Source: Phycisphaerales bacterium
GTDB taxonomy: Bacteria; Planctomycetota; Phycisphaerae; Phycisphaerales; JAGLTS01
Direction of reading: 5' to 3'
DNA length: 58,216 nt
Assembly (NCBI GenBank): GCA_023135165.1
Contig: JAGLTS010000042.1
Location: forward strand, 1 to 58,216
Shown: in pieces, positions 17,839 through 26,577 of the stretch
Layout: every line of letters starts with the position of its first letter
Position numbering within the stretch: position 1 is the first letter of the stretch
The notes under the pieces: model-generated
Seen by the model: only the letters and a program-made list of their open reading frames with translations
What the model was told of the DNA's origin: nothing
Databases searched by the model: none
Program-made: the position numbers and the translations under genes

Positions 17839-19166
17839 GGATTCATCCCCTGCCGGGCCGTGTCGGTCTGCTCCGCCTCAACACGCATGCCGGGTTCAAG
17901 CTCATCCAGGTTCGTCACGATGACGCGATCGCCCGGTGACAGCCCCGATGAGATCACCGCCCATTCCGTTTCGATCGGGTCAATCCGTGGGTACGCGCCG
18001 TCAACATGGCTTGACACGTCAACGCTGCGCGCCAGCACACGGCCGTCATCATCAGCGACGAGCACGCGGTCCTCCACGACGGAGCGCCTCGGTACGAGGA
18101 CGACCGGCTCCTGATGTGAACCCAAGATCGTTCCGAGGATGAACTGACCGGGCAGCAGACGGGCGCCGCCGTCGAGCTTCGCTCCCTGCGCGACTTCGAC
18201 GTACACCGTGATCGTGCGCGTCCGTGGGTCGGCCTCGGGAGCAATGCGCACCACCCTGCCCTCCCAGTCGGCATCCGTCGCGGCGTCCGTGTGAAGTCGG
18301 ACTTCGTCCTGCGGATGAATGAACCCCGCTGCCGAGACGGGGATGCGAAGAGGCACTTCGATTCGGCTCAGATCGACGAGTCGGGCGACGACCACGCCGC
18401 TTCGGATGTGTTCGCCGACATCGACATTCACCTGCTGGAGATAGCCGGCAAACGGCGCGGTGATGCGCGTTCGCGCGAGGTTCTTTTCCGTAATGTGGAG
18501 TCCGGCGCGTTCGCTCGCCATCCGCGCGATGAGGCTGCTCCGTCGCGTGGGGATGAGTTCGATCTGTTGTTGCAGTGCGCTCTCTTCACGCTCGACGCGC
18601 GTGACCTCCCGCTCCATGCGCTCGACCTCGACCTCCTTGGCGCCGCCGCTTTGAAGCGCAGTACGGAGACGCTCCAACTCGTCGCGCGCCAGGCCCGTCG
18701 CTTGCACCGCCAGTTCGAGTTGATCGCGCAGCCGATCCTGCTCAACGAGCAGGCCGGCGATCTGGGCTTCGTACGATTCGATCGTGTGGCGAGAGCGTTG
18801 CACAGCCTCTGCGAAGTCGGTGTCGTCGAGCCGGATGAGCAGTTCACCCGCCTGGACAAATGCACCATCCTCGATGTGATCGGGGCGCTCGACGACGACG
18901 GCAGCAACCTCAGCGGCGATGTCAGCCGCGGTCATCGCGCGCGCCGTACCGTACCCGCTCCACCTCGGGGCGATCATGACGGTCTGGGCGGTGACGGTCG
19001 CGACCTTCCTGGTCATCTGTCGTGTGAAGCTGCTCGCAGCCTGCGGCTTGTGCCCCTGCATGTAGTGCAGCAGCCAGCCCGCACCGACGATCAGGCCGAC
19101 ACCGACGACGGCTCGCGCGACAAAGGCGATCGTTTGAGGCTTCATGCGGCTGGTGAGTCTGGTCAT
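17835..19166 (-). CDS. RND periplasmic adaptor (membrane fusion protein)
   Basis: About 443 residues from the ATG at 19166; 19145 and 19202 are other candidate starts. One N-terminal TM helix (IAFVARAVVGVGLIVGAGWLL) is followed by a split lipoyl domain (ADIAAEVAAVVVERPDHIED and ITAPFAGYLQQVNVDVGEHI). Between its halves is a long alpha hairpin (about residues 130-220), then a beta barrel with VRIAPEADPRTRTITVYVEV. This is the HlyD/AcrA layout. It bridges the pump to an outer-membrane channel. The stop overlaps the pump start by four bases, so the two are translationally coupled. Confidence 0.92.
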   Translation of the reverse strand: MTRLTSRMKPQTIAFVARAVVGVGLIVGAGWLLHYMQGHKPQAASSFTRQMTRKVATVTAQTVMIAPRWSGYGTARAMTAADIAAEVAAVVVERPDHIEDGAFVQAGELLIRLDDTDFAEAVQRSRHTIESYEAQIAGLLVEQDRLRDQLELAVQATGLARDELERLRTALQSGGAKEVEVERMEREVTRVEREESALQQQIELIPTRRSSLIARMASERAGLHITEKNLARTRITAPFAGYLQQVNVDVGEHIRSGVVVARLVDLSRIEVPLRIPVSAAGFIHPQDEVRLHTDAATDADWEGRVVRIAPEADPRTRTITVYVEVAQGAKLDGGARLLPGQFILGTILGSHQEPVVLVPRRSVVEDRVLVADDDGRVLARSVDVSSHVDGAYPRIDPIETEWAVISSGLSPGDRVIVTNLDELEPGMRVEAEQTDTARQGMNP

Positions 19167-19319
19167 GTGGGTAACTCTGATCCATGGCGCGTCGAAACGC
19201 AACAGTATAGTGTACTTGGTTGCACGCTTCCCGCAGCGCCAAGGGAGCGGGCAGGCGCGTCTGCCGGTCAGCTTTGCTCCGTCTTGTGCAGCGTCCGGCA
19301 GGAAGCCCGACAGAGGTGT

Positions 19320-20471
19320 TCATGCCCAGGTCAGGCCTTCGGGGATCGTGTTGAGATTGTCGCAGCCGGTCTCGGTCACGATCACCATGTCCTCGACACG
19401 CACGCCGCCGACGGCTCGACAGTACAGCCCAGGCTCGATCGTCAATGCATCACCTACAACCAGCTCCGGCCCGGCTCGGTCGAGCAGAGGCGATTCATGC
19501 ACATCCAATCCGATGCCGTGCCCCGTCCCGTGCGCGTAGCTCGCCATGTGCTCATCATCAGTCGGCGGCAGGCCGATCGCTCGCCCGCGGCTGGTGAACA
19601 CATCGCACGCAGCCATATGCACGTCTTCACCCGTGGCGTCCGCTCTCGCAGCAGCAGTCGCTGCTCGCTTCGCATCAACGACATCGCTGTGCATGCGCGC
19701 CACGACATCGGGGATCTCGCCGTGCACGACGGTTCGTGTGCAGTCGCCGTTGTACAAGCTGCTTCGATCGCGCGGGTAGACGTCAATGATGATCGGTTCG
19801 CCGGTGCGCAGCTCGCCCGATCCCAAGTCGTGACAATCCGCACCGATCGGCCCGCCCGCCACGATCGAAGGCGGCGTCGAGAAATTCCGCTTGAGCAGGT
19901 CCATCTCGATGAACTGACGCACGCGCTCACTGGTCAGCGTCTCGCCGCCGACGTGCAGCACGCCATCCCGCCCGGCCTGGGCGCCGCCGATCATCTCGCA
20001 CGCTCTGCGAATCGCTTGTTCCGTCGCATCTTGCGCTTGCTGAAGTTGCTCGATTTCCCACGCATCTTTGCTGCGGCGCTCCTTGACGCCCATGTCCGGA
20101 TCGCACGTCACCTCGATGCCGCGCTTCGCCAGTTCATGGATGAAGAGCATCGGCAGCGTGCGATCGCCGATGATCGTGTCGATATCTTTGGTGGCAAGCA
20201 GTTCCGCTGCTGCTTGTGCGTTCGCGGTGTCGCGGTCGCCTGAAAGCCCCATCCTCGGTGCGAAATCGAGCGGGCAGTGGATATGCGTCGCTGCGTTCGC
20301 CTTGCGGGCGCGCTCCATCTCGATGTCACGCATGATCGCATACGTTTCGCCGCCGCCGAGGTCGATGAGGACGACCGTGTCGTGCGCCTGAAACCGCAGG
20401 CGATGGTATACGGAGAAGTTAATCGTCGGGATACCCGCCATGATCGTGGGCTTCGTATCTGGCTTGTTCAT
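19320..20471 (-). CDS. M24 family metallopeptidase (Xaa-Pro aminopeptidase-like)
   Basis: 383 residues from the ATG at 20471 (MNKPDTKPTI). The N-terminal creatinase-like domain (about 1-150) precedes the pita-bread domain. All five metal ligands can be placed: Asp in IIIDVYPRD, Asp in GDCTRT, His in HGTGHGIGLDVHE, Glu in TIEPGLY and Glu in RVEDMV. These enzymes cleave N-terminal X-Pro bonds or related dipeptides in the cytoplasm with two metal ions. The waaA stop (20491) lies 20 bases upstream of this start on the same strand, so the two may share a transcript. Confidence 0.92.
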   Translation of the reverse strand: MNKPDTKPTIMAGIPTINFSVYHRLRFQAHDTVVLIDLGGGETYAIMRDIEMERARKANAATHIHCPLDFAPRMGLSGDRDTANAQAAAELLATKDIDTIIGDRTLPMLFIHELAKRGIEVTCDPDMGVKERRSKDAWEIEQLQQAQDATEQAIRRACEMIGGAQAGRDGVLHVGGETLTSERVRQFIEMDLLKRNFSTPPSIVAGGPIGADCHDLGSGELRTGEPIIIDVYPRDRSSLYNGDCTRTVVHGEIPDVVARMHSDVVDAKRAATAAARADATGEDVHMAACDVFTSRGRAIGLPPTDDEHMASYAHGTGHGIGLDVHESPLLDRAGPELVVGDALTIEPGLYCRAVGGVRVEDMVIVTETGCDNLNTIPEGLTWA

Positions 20472-20490
20472 CGTGGTTTCCTGCGTTGGT

Positions 20491-21717
20491 TCATGGTAAG
20501 CCCGCAAGGATATCAGCATGCCGTTGTGATGCGCCCTGATGGCGGTGAATCACATCCCTGCCTCGCGCAACGATCGACCGGCGCTTGTCTGCATCATCCA
20601 GCAACCCGCGCACGACATCCGCAAGCTCATCGCGCGTCGTCTGGACGATTCCATCCGCCTCATGGAACGCATCAAACATCATTTGGAAGTCACTCACAGC
20701 CGGTCCGATGATCGCAGCTGTACCCGCAGCGATCGGCTCGGTCATGTCCGAACCGAACAGGTCGCCGAACGATCGGCCGACGATCGCGAGATCGGCAAGC
20801 GAGTACGCAGCTCGCAGCTCACCGATCGTGTCGAGCAGGAACCGGTCCGCGCGCCCCGTCCCACTTGGCGCGGATCGACGCACAGGCCCGCCAAGCTCGC
20901 GCGCCGCCTGATCGAAATGCTCGGGCTTGCGCGGAGCGATGAGCAGTTGCGCACCATCGGGAATCGCACGGTCGATCAGTTCCGTCTCATCCGGCGCTGT
21001 TGAACCCGCAACGACAAGCGGCCGGTCCCGGTCAATTCCAAGGGCGGCCGCCAGTTCGTCAGCCCCGTCAACATGATCGCTGACGACCGCGTTGTCCCAC
21101 TTCATCGAACCTGTGATCTCAACTACGTCATCGGACACACCCATCGCGAGGAAGCGCTGCGCATAGTCCGCATCCTGCACCGCGCACGCTGCGAGCCTGC
21201 GAAACATCCCGCGCAGCAGCCGCCTGAACCGATGGTAGTTACGGAACGATCGCGCGCTCAGCCTGCCGTTGATCACCGCGACCGGCACAGATCGCCTCTC
21301 GCACGCCCGCATGAAGTTCGGCCAAAGCTCCAGTTCCACCAGACCCACCGTGTCGGGCTTGACCGCATCGAGAAAACGCGACACGGCCCCCGAGAAGTCG
21401 AACGGGTATCGCACGACCGTGTGATTCGCACCGAAGACGTTGACCGCCCGGTCGTAACCGGTGTTGGTCGTCGTCGCGATCACCACGTCGAACTGGTCGT
21501 CCAGGAGCGGAACGACGGTGCGCAATGCATTGACCTCGCCAACGGAGACGCCGTGCAGCAGGATGCGCGGTCGGTCCTTGTCAGGCAGCGGGTCGAGCCG
21601 ACCGAACCGGCCCGCCCAATCGGTGTGATGCTTGCCCGTCGCCACCATGCGAGGCAGCCACACCGGCGCCGTCGCCACGGCAGCGGCGCAATACACGATG
21701 TCGAGGAGCCAACCCAT
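20491..21717 (-). CDS. waaA: 3-deoxy-D-manno-octulosonic acid (Kdo) transferase
   Basis: 408 residues from the ATG at 21717 (MGWLLDIVYCAAAV), within the usual range of GT30 enzymes. Visible motifs are HGVSVGEVNALRTVVPLL, RYPFDFSGAVSRFLD, LVELELWPNFMRACE and the donor-site MTEPIAAGTAAIIGPAVSDF. WaaA adds Kdo from CMP-Kdo to lipid IVA at the inner face of the cytoplasmic membrane. Its presence shows that the organism makes lipid A with an inner core, hence a lipopolysaccharide outer membrane. It precedes the M24 peptidase gene on the same strand. Confidence 0.95.
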   Translation of the reverse strand: MGWLLDIVYCAAAVATAPVWLPRMVATGKHHTDWAGRFGRLDPLPDKDRPRILLHGVSVGEVNALRTVVPLLDDQFDVVIATTTNTGYDRAVNVFGANHTVVRYPFDFSGAVSRFLDAVKPDTVGLVELELWPNFMRACERRSVPVAVINGRLSARSFRNYHRFRRLLRGMFRRLAACAVQDADYAQRFLAMGVSDDVVEITGSMKWDNAVVSDHVDGADELAAALGIDRDRPLVVAGSTAPDETELIDRAIPDGAQLLIAPRKPEHFDQAARELGGPVRRSAPSGTGRADRFLLDTIGELRAAYSLADLAIVGRSFGDLFGSDMTEPIAAGTAAIIGPAVSDFQMMFDAFHEADGIVQTTRDELADVVRGLLDDADKRRSIVARGRDVIHRHQGASQRHADILAGLP

Positions 21718-21796
21718 GCCTGCGAGTGTACCGGGCACTCGGGCGGGCGGCGAAACCCCGTTCACGCACTCCAGCCCGTGCTACACTGTGCGTGCG

Positions 21797-21870
21797 GGGC
21801 GAGTAGCTCAGTTGGCTAGAGCGCTGCTCTTACACAGCAGAAGTCGCCGGTTCGAGTCCGGCCTCGCCCA
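21797..21870 (+). tRNA. tRNA-Val (anticodon TAC)
   Basis: A full cloverleaf of 74 bases. The acceptor GGGCGAG (21797-21803) pairs with CTCGCCC (21863-21869), with A as discriminator. The anticodon stem CTGCT/AGCAG encloses the loop CTTACAC, giving anticodon TAC. The T arm is GCCGG TTCGAGT CCGGC. No CCA is encoded. Confidence 0.97.
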
Positions 21871-21923
21871 TTACACCTCGCCGAATGTCCAACTCACATC
21901 AAAAACCCCGCAAGGAACGCCAC

Positions 21924-22805
21924 ATGCGCATCGGCATCATCGGTGGGACCGGCCTGGGCGAATCACTCACGGGCGCTGTGGACACGGCCGACTTCACACC
22001 GACACAACCCGACACGCCCTTCGGCAGGCCGAGCAGCCCGATCCTGCTCGGCCGAGTCGGCGACGTCGATGTCGCGCTCCTGCAGCGACACGGCGAAGGC
22101 CACATCCTCAACCCGCGCACCGTCCCCTATCGCGCCAACATCTTCGCGCTCAAGCAGCTCGGCGTGACGCACATCCTCGCATCCGCTGCGACCGGTTCAT
22201 TGCGCGAAGAGATCGAGCCGGGCGACCTGGTCATCTGCGATCAGCTCATCGACCGGACGGAAGGTAGGCCTCGCACGTTCTACGAGTGCGCTGCTGTCCA
22301 CGTCGAGTTCGCTGAGCCGTTCTGCCCCGTCATGCGCCGTTGGGTGAAGGATGCCGCGGCGCATGTGGACCGCACGATTCACCGCGCGGGCACGTACATC
22401 TGCATGGAAGGGCCGAGCTTTTCGACCGTTGCGGAAAGCAAGATGCACCAGGCATGGGGCGGCGACCTGATCGGTATGACGACCTGTCCCGAGGCGAGGC
22501 TCGCACGTGAAGCTGAGATCGCATACGCGTTGATCGCCATCGTCACCGACTACGATTGTTGGCGACCGCGCGAATCACATCAGAACGGTTTTGAGTTGCT
22601 CGAAGAGATCATCGCGAACATGAAGCACGCCACACAAGCGTCGATCGAGCTGATCGAAGTCGCCTTGCGCGATGTGACGCTCCTGCGCGACGAACCAAGT
22701 CCAGCCCATGATGCGCTCAAGCTCGCCATCTGGTCGGACAAGTCGCGGATCAACCCAGCCGACATCGCGCGCCTCGCCCCCCTCTGGGGCAGGCATTTCC
22801 AGTAG
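21924..22805 (+). CDS. mtnP: S-methyl-5'-thioadenosine phosphorylase
   Basis: 293 residues from the ATG at 21924, with AAGGA at about 21914. It has the PNP/MTAP type-2 fold: GIIGGTGLGE at the N-terminus for phosphate, QRHGEGHILNPRTVPYRANI, SAATGSLREEIEPGDLVICDQ, and the nucleoside-binding ICMEGPSFSTVAESKMHQAW with MTTCPEARLAREAEI. The enzyme splits MTA into adenine and methylthioribose-1-phosphate, salvaging the by-product of polyamine synthesis. The His/Asp pattern around TDYDCW favours MTAP over inosine/guanosine phosphorylase. It starts 54 bases after tRNA-Val. Confidence 0.92.
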   Translation: MRIGIIGGTGLGESLTGAVDTADFTPTQPDTPFGRPSSPILLGRVGDVDVALLQRHGEGHILNPRTVPYRANIFALKQLGVTHILASAATGSLREEIEPGDLVICDQLIDRTEGRPRTFYECAAVHVEFAEPFCPVMRRWVKDAAAHVDRTIHRAGTYICMEGPSFSTVAESKMHQAWGGDLIGMTTCPEARLAREAEIAYALIAIVTDYDCWRPRESHQNGFELLEEIIANMKHATQASIELIEVALRDVTLLRDEPSPAHDALKLAIWSDKSRINPADIARLAPLWGRHFQ

Positions 22806-22828
22806 CGGTCACATCCGCAACAGCATGC

Positions 22829-22940
22829 AGCGAGCCGCTGCGTCCCGTGGGGGTGTGAGGGTCGCGAGCGGATTGCCCGGAAGTGCGGATGTGCGTTTCC
22901 CGCACGGAACGTACCGCTGGCGAGGACGCCGCGGCTCGCG
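22829..22940. repeat. REP-like palindromic repeat, copy 1
   Basis: It starts AGCGAGCCGCTGCGTCCC and ends in GACGCCGCGGCTCGCG, so the outer ends are complementary. It contains the family core GAACGTACCGCTGGCG. It is the most diverged of four copies in this window (others at 30742, 49706 and 50336). It fills most of the gap between mtnP and the subtilase gene. Confidence 0.8.
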
Positions 22941-23100
22941 GAGCTGCCCTCCGCGCCCAGCGTCACCCCCGCAGATGGGCTGAGATGCGTCATCCCACCG
23001 GGTTGGTCCTTGACAATCACGTAACGGCGCTCACACTGAGGGTATCTGCAACGATTTTGTACGTGTGCGCGTTCGCACTCTGATAGGAAGGGAAGGACAC

Positions 23101-25098
23101 ATGAAGACGAGACGAAACACACGGTGGGTGTGGGTATTGGCGGGGACGGCCGTCTTGGCTGGCGGGACTGCGACACACGCGGTCAATCCCCAGAACCAGA
23201 CATGGGTTCGGGCTGCTGACACGATCGGTGGCTGGGCGTCAACGCATGTCGTCGTGCGCGTAAAGGAAGGCGTGCGGGCCGATGAGCTTAGCGTCGCGCT
23301 CACGAACACGATCCAGCGGTGGGATGTCACTTCGATCACGCCGACCACACCGTTCCCGTTCAAGAACCAGGCCTTGGCGCATGAGCTTGGACTCGACCGG
23401 TACTACACGCTGCACGTTCCGGCGGGCACCGATACGCCCGCAATGGTGCAGCATCTCACCTCACTCGATTCGCACATCGAGCTCGCGGAACTTGACGGCA
23501 TCGGCGGCTTGCTCGCCACGTACCCGAGCGATTCGTACTTCGGCAATCAGTACGGCTTGCACAACACGGGCCAGAACATCGAAGGCCAGACCGGAATCGC
23601 CGATGCTGACATCGATGCGCCCGAAGCGTGGGATCTGCACACGGGCACCAACGCGATCACGCTTGCCCTGATCGACACGGGCGTCAGCGAAAGCCACCCG
23701 GACCTCAACGACAAGCGCATCACCGGATACAACGCGCAGGATGGATCGAGCAACACCGATGACAGTTGGCTCATCTCGCACGGCACGCACTGCTCGGGCA
23801 TCGCCGCTGCGGAAAGCAACAACGGTCAGGGGGTCAGCGGCGTGAGCTGGGGCGCGAAGATCATGCCCATCAAAGTCCTCAACGCCCTCGGCAGCGGAAC
23901 CGAAACCGAGTGCGCCAACGGCGTGATCTGGGCGGCTGACCACGGTGCCGACGTCGGCTCGATGAGCCTTGGCTACCCCGACGGCATCACCTACTTCCAG
24001 AACGCCATCAACTACGCGCACGGCCAGGGCATGGTCCTCGTCGCCGCCACCGGCAACGACGGCGGCCCACCGATTTACCCACCCGCTCGCTGGGCGAACG
24101 TCATCGCCGTCGGCGCCACTGACAACCGTGACAACCTCGCCAGCTTCACCTCCACCGGGCCTGAGATGTCCGTCGCGGCTCCGGGCGTCAATAACTACTC
24201 CTGCATCGACGATCTCTTCAACGGCGGCCTCGACAGCTACACGTACATGTCCGGCACATCCATGGCCTGTCCGCACGTGGCTGGCCTCGCCTGCCTGGTC
24301 TGGTCCGCCAACCTGACGCTCACCAACGATCAGGTCCGCAGCATCATCGAGTCCACCGCTGACGACAAGGGCGCGACCGGATGGGATCAGCAGTTCGGCC
24401 ACGGCCGGGTCAACGCCCGCGCCGCTGTCGAAGCTGCGATCGGCGGCATCGAGCCTACGATCGACCATCAGCTCGTCGAGGTGACGATCAGCGCTGCCGC
24501 CATCGCGGACGACCCGACGCTTGCTCATGCTGCGACGTTCGACCTGCAGGTCATTATGACCGAAGGCGATGACTGGACATCCACAAACGGGACGGCCACG
24601 ATCGACGGGTCGTTCTATCAGCATCCGAGCTTCGACAGCAACACGCCGCAGCCGGGCTGGTGGGCGTCGTTCCCGTCGCTCGAGTTTGACAGCTTCTTCA
24701 GCGGCTACGGCTTTGATGCGCCCGCCTTTGCTGAAGGGCCGACGGTGACGAACGACTCGATGAGCGCGGTGTGGTTCGACACGGTGAACGCCGGTACGGG
24801 GACGTACACGATCGGCAGATTCACCGTGACATCGGGCACGGTTCTGTCAGTCAGCGGAACATCCACGGCGAACTACACGCAGGGCGATCTGCACGAGTTC
24901 AGCTTCGATGTGGATGTTGATCTGCCCACGGAATGCCCGGGCGACTTTGATGGCGACGGCTACCGCGGCCAGTCGGATCTGGGCATTCTGCTCGCGGCGT
25001 ATGAGCTTAACGCGGGCGGCGACATGGACGGTGACGGCGACACGGATCAAGCGGATCTGGGTGCCTTCCTTGCGGTGTACGATACGCCTTGCCCGTAG
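23101..25098 (+). CDS. Secreted S8 subtilisin-like protease with dockerin-like C-terminus
   Basis: 665 residues from the ATG at 23101, with GGGAAGG just upstream. A signal peptide covers residues 1-28 and a pro-region runs to about 140. The triad is complete: Asp192 (ALIDTG), His227 (SHGTHC) and Ser387 (GTSMACPHVAG). Residues 470-610 form a beta-rich region resembling a cohesin-type or other Ig-like fold. The last 50 residues hold two dockerin-type calcium loops (DFDGDGYRGQSDLG and DMDGDGDTDQADLG) and end in a cysteine pair, an arrangement common in Phycisphaerae secreted proteins. The role is extracellular or cell-surface proteolysis. The gene is followed by a strong hairpin terminator. Confidence 0.94.
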   Translation: MKTRRNTRWVWVLAGTAVLAGGTATHAVNPQNQTWVRAADTIGGWASTHVVVRVKEGVRADELSVALTNTIQRWDVTSITPTTPFPFKNQALAHELGLDRYYTLHVPAGTDTPAMVQHLTSLDSHIELAELDGIGGLLATYPSDSYFGNQYGLHNTGQNIEGQTGIADADIDAPEAWDLHTGTNAITLALIDTGVSESHPDLNDKRITGYNAQDGSSNTDDSWLISHGTHCSGIAAAESNNGQGVSGVSWGAKIMPIKVLNALGSGTETECANGVIWAADHGADVGSMSLGYPDGITYFQNAINYAHGQGMVLVAATGNDGGPPIYPPARWANVIAVGATDNRDNLASFTSTGPEMSVAAPGVNNYSCIDDLFNGGLDSYTYMSGTSMACPHVAGLACLVWSANLTLTNDQVRSIIESTADDKGATGWDQQFGHGRVNARAAVEAAIGGIEPTIDHQLVEVTISAAAIADDPTLAHAATFDLQVIMTEGDDWTSTNGTATIDGSFYQHPSFDSNTPQPGWWASFPSLEFDSFFSGYGFDAPAFAEGPTVTNDSMSAVWFDTVNAGTGTYTIGRFTVTSGTVLSVSGTSTANYTQGDLHEFSFDVDVDLPTECPGDFDGDGYRGQSDLGILLAAYELNAGGDMDGDGDTDQADLGAFLAVYDTPCP

Positions 25099-25160
25099 CG
25101 CCTTGCTGCGCGGCTGAGACAACCAACTCGCCCGTTCGGTTCGATGCGGGCTGATACAAG

Positions 25161-25205
25161 AATGGGATGTTCCGCTTCTTTGATGAAGCGGAGCATCCCG
25201 TTTTC
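25161..25205. terminator. Rho-independent terminator, probably bidirectional
   Basis: An 18-bp stem (25161-25178 with 25185-25202, one G-U pair) closes a TTTGAT loop and is followed by a short T-run on the plus strand. It lies between the converging subtilase (plus) and lipoprotein (minus) genes and probably serves the former. Confidence 0.85.
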
Positions 25206-25259
25206 GACGGTGTGTTCGGGAGTCGCCGGAACGCGGCATCGGCATGACAGCCAGCGCGG

Positions 25260-25829
25260 TCAGGAACCGTGTGGGGCGACATCGGCGACGGCTGCGTTGA
25301 GCCGATCGATCAGATCATCCACCTCGTCTTCACGCAAACCGTCCGGGCTGGTGCTGATCGGCATGCCGCTGCCCAGCGCACTCATGGCGTACGGGGCCGA
25401 GAGGATGCGTCCATCGAAGACGAAGACCACCTGCCGGTTGATGTAGAGGTCCGCGCTGTCCTTGAGGATCGACGCCCCGGTTTCGGTCAACGCAAGAAGC
25501 ACGCCGGGCCTGCTCGGCTCACTGGTCCGGCGCGATGCGCGATGGATATGCCGGGTTGAGAGAAGAGGTTTCTCGGCGAGATAGATCGTGTCACCGAGGA
25601 CAAGCATGCTGGCTGGCATCGTGCGCTTGACCGTGCAGAAATCATCAGCCGTCTCCGAGCCGATGTACAACTCAAACAGTGCGGTTGTGCGTGTCGTCGT
25701 GTCGCCGGCATCCCGCGCGGGGGCGCACGCTGGAAGCAACGCACTCGCCGCCAGAACAAGCAAGGCGCCGAAGGAAGCAGGAATCCGTCCAACCGTGAAT
25801 GAACGCCGATGTTGCGTCGCCATGAACAT
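25260..25829 (-). CDS. Lipoprotein with SecD-head-like domain
   Basis: About 189 residues from the ATG at 25829, preceded by AAGGAG. A lipobox is visible (LVLAASALLPAC), so the protein is probably anchored to a membrane. The C-terminal half (about 110-180) reads LALTETGASILKDSADLYIN...VVFVFDGRILSAPYAMSALGSGMPIS. It closely follows the periplasmic P1-head repeat of SecD (LTPEGA...LAIVLDGKVISAP). No TM translocase segments are present, so this is the head domain alone, not a translocase. The role is unknown. An in-frame ATG at 25823 is an alternative start. Confidence 0.7.
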   Translation of the reverse strand: MFMATQHRRSFTVGRIPASFGALLVLAASALLPACAPARDAGDTTTRTTALFELYIGSETADDFCTVKRTMPASMLVLGDTIYLAEKPLLSTRHIHRASRRTSEPSRPGVLLALTETGASILKDSADLYINRQVVFVFDGRILSAPYAMSALGSGMPISTSPDGLREDEVDDLIDRLNAAVADVAPHGS

Positions 25830-26092
25830 GAATCTCCTTGTTGAGGGACACGAGAGACACGAGGGAAAAGCGCCCATTGAGCTTTTTGACCACATTTCCA
25901 TCCGATAACACCGTACCTGCGGATACCGGGATGTCAAGAAATCGCGGTCCTTTTCCTCAGGTTTACACGACGCTGGGAGCGGTTATCCGCCCGGCACGCC
26001 GCGTCACCGGCGACCCCCACTCCCCCACTCTTCCCCGCAGGACGCTACGGCTCGCAACCGTACAATGTTGTCCCAACGGAGGAGGTATGGCG

Positions 26093-26524
26093 ATGGTACG
26101 AGAGTTGCACGAACGACACATCGGCAAGATGACTGTGCTGACCGCGCTACTCATGCTCGCGGTGATCCTGTCAATCCACGGCTGCTCGTCGAGTGAGGAA
26201 CCGACGATGGTCGTCACGGCCACGGCCTTCAACTCCGTCGAACGCCAGACGGATGCCGATCCCACAATCGCGGCATGGGGCGATACGCTCACGCCCGGCA
26301 TGAAAGCGATCGCCGTCTCTCGCGATCTGCTGGACATAGGCCTGACGCACGGCACGCGCGTTCGGATCGAAGGCCTCGACGGCGAGTACATCGTCCTGGA
26401 TAAGATGGCTGCCCGCTGGGAGAAAAAGATCGACATCTACATGGGGGTGGATGTCCAGGCGGCGAAGCAATGGGGCAAACGCCAGGTGCGAATCTCGTGG
26501 ATGACGGTGGAGGAGGATGAGTGA
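26093..26524 (+). CDS. 3D-domain lipoprotein (double-psi barrel, MltA-like)
   Basis: 143 residues from the second ATG at 26093, which sits seven bases after GGAGGAGG; the first ATG at 26087 is too close to that site. The lipobox is SIHGC near residue 30. The mature part has the 3D-domain signature: TATAFNS...AAWGDTL...GMKAIAVSRDLL..GL..GTRVRI...YIVLDKMAARWEKKIDIYMG. The domain takes its name from three conserved aspartates and is related to the catalytic core of the lytic transglycosylase MltA, suggesting cell-wall binding or cleavage. Its stop overlaps the possible GTG start of selB at 26521. Confidence 0.82.
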   Translation: MVRELHERHIGKMTVLTALLMLAVILSIHGCSSSEEPTMVVTATAFNSVERQTDADPTIAAWGDTLTPGMKAIAVSRDLLDIGLTHGTRVRIEGLDGEYIVLDKMAARWEKKIDIYMGVDVQAAKQWGKRQVRISWMTVEEDE

Positions 26525-26577
26525 GCGAAGCCGGCCCATCACACGCCGAACTGGCCCATCAGCCCGGAGCCGCGACG

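Noticed and set aside
18291-20243. 650-residue open frame antisense to the RND adaptor and M24 peptidase genes
   Set aside because: High GC with codon bias keeps the antisense frame open. The translation is Arg-, Asp- and Ala-rich with no domain pattern, and two well-supported genes occupy the other strand.
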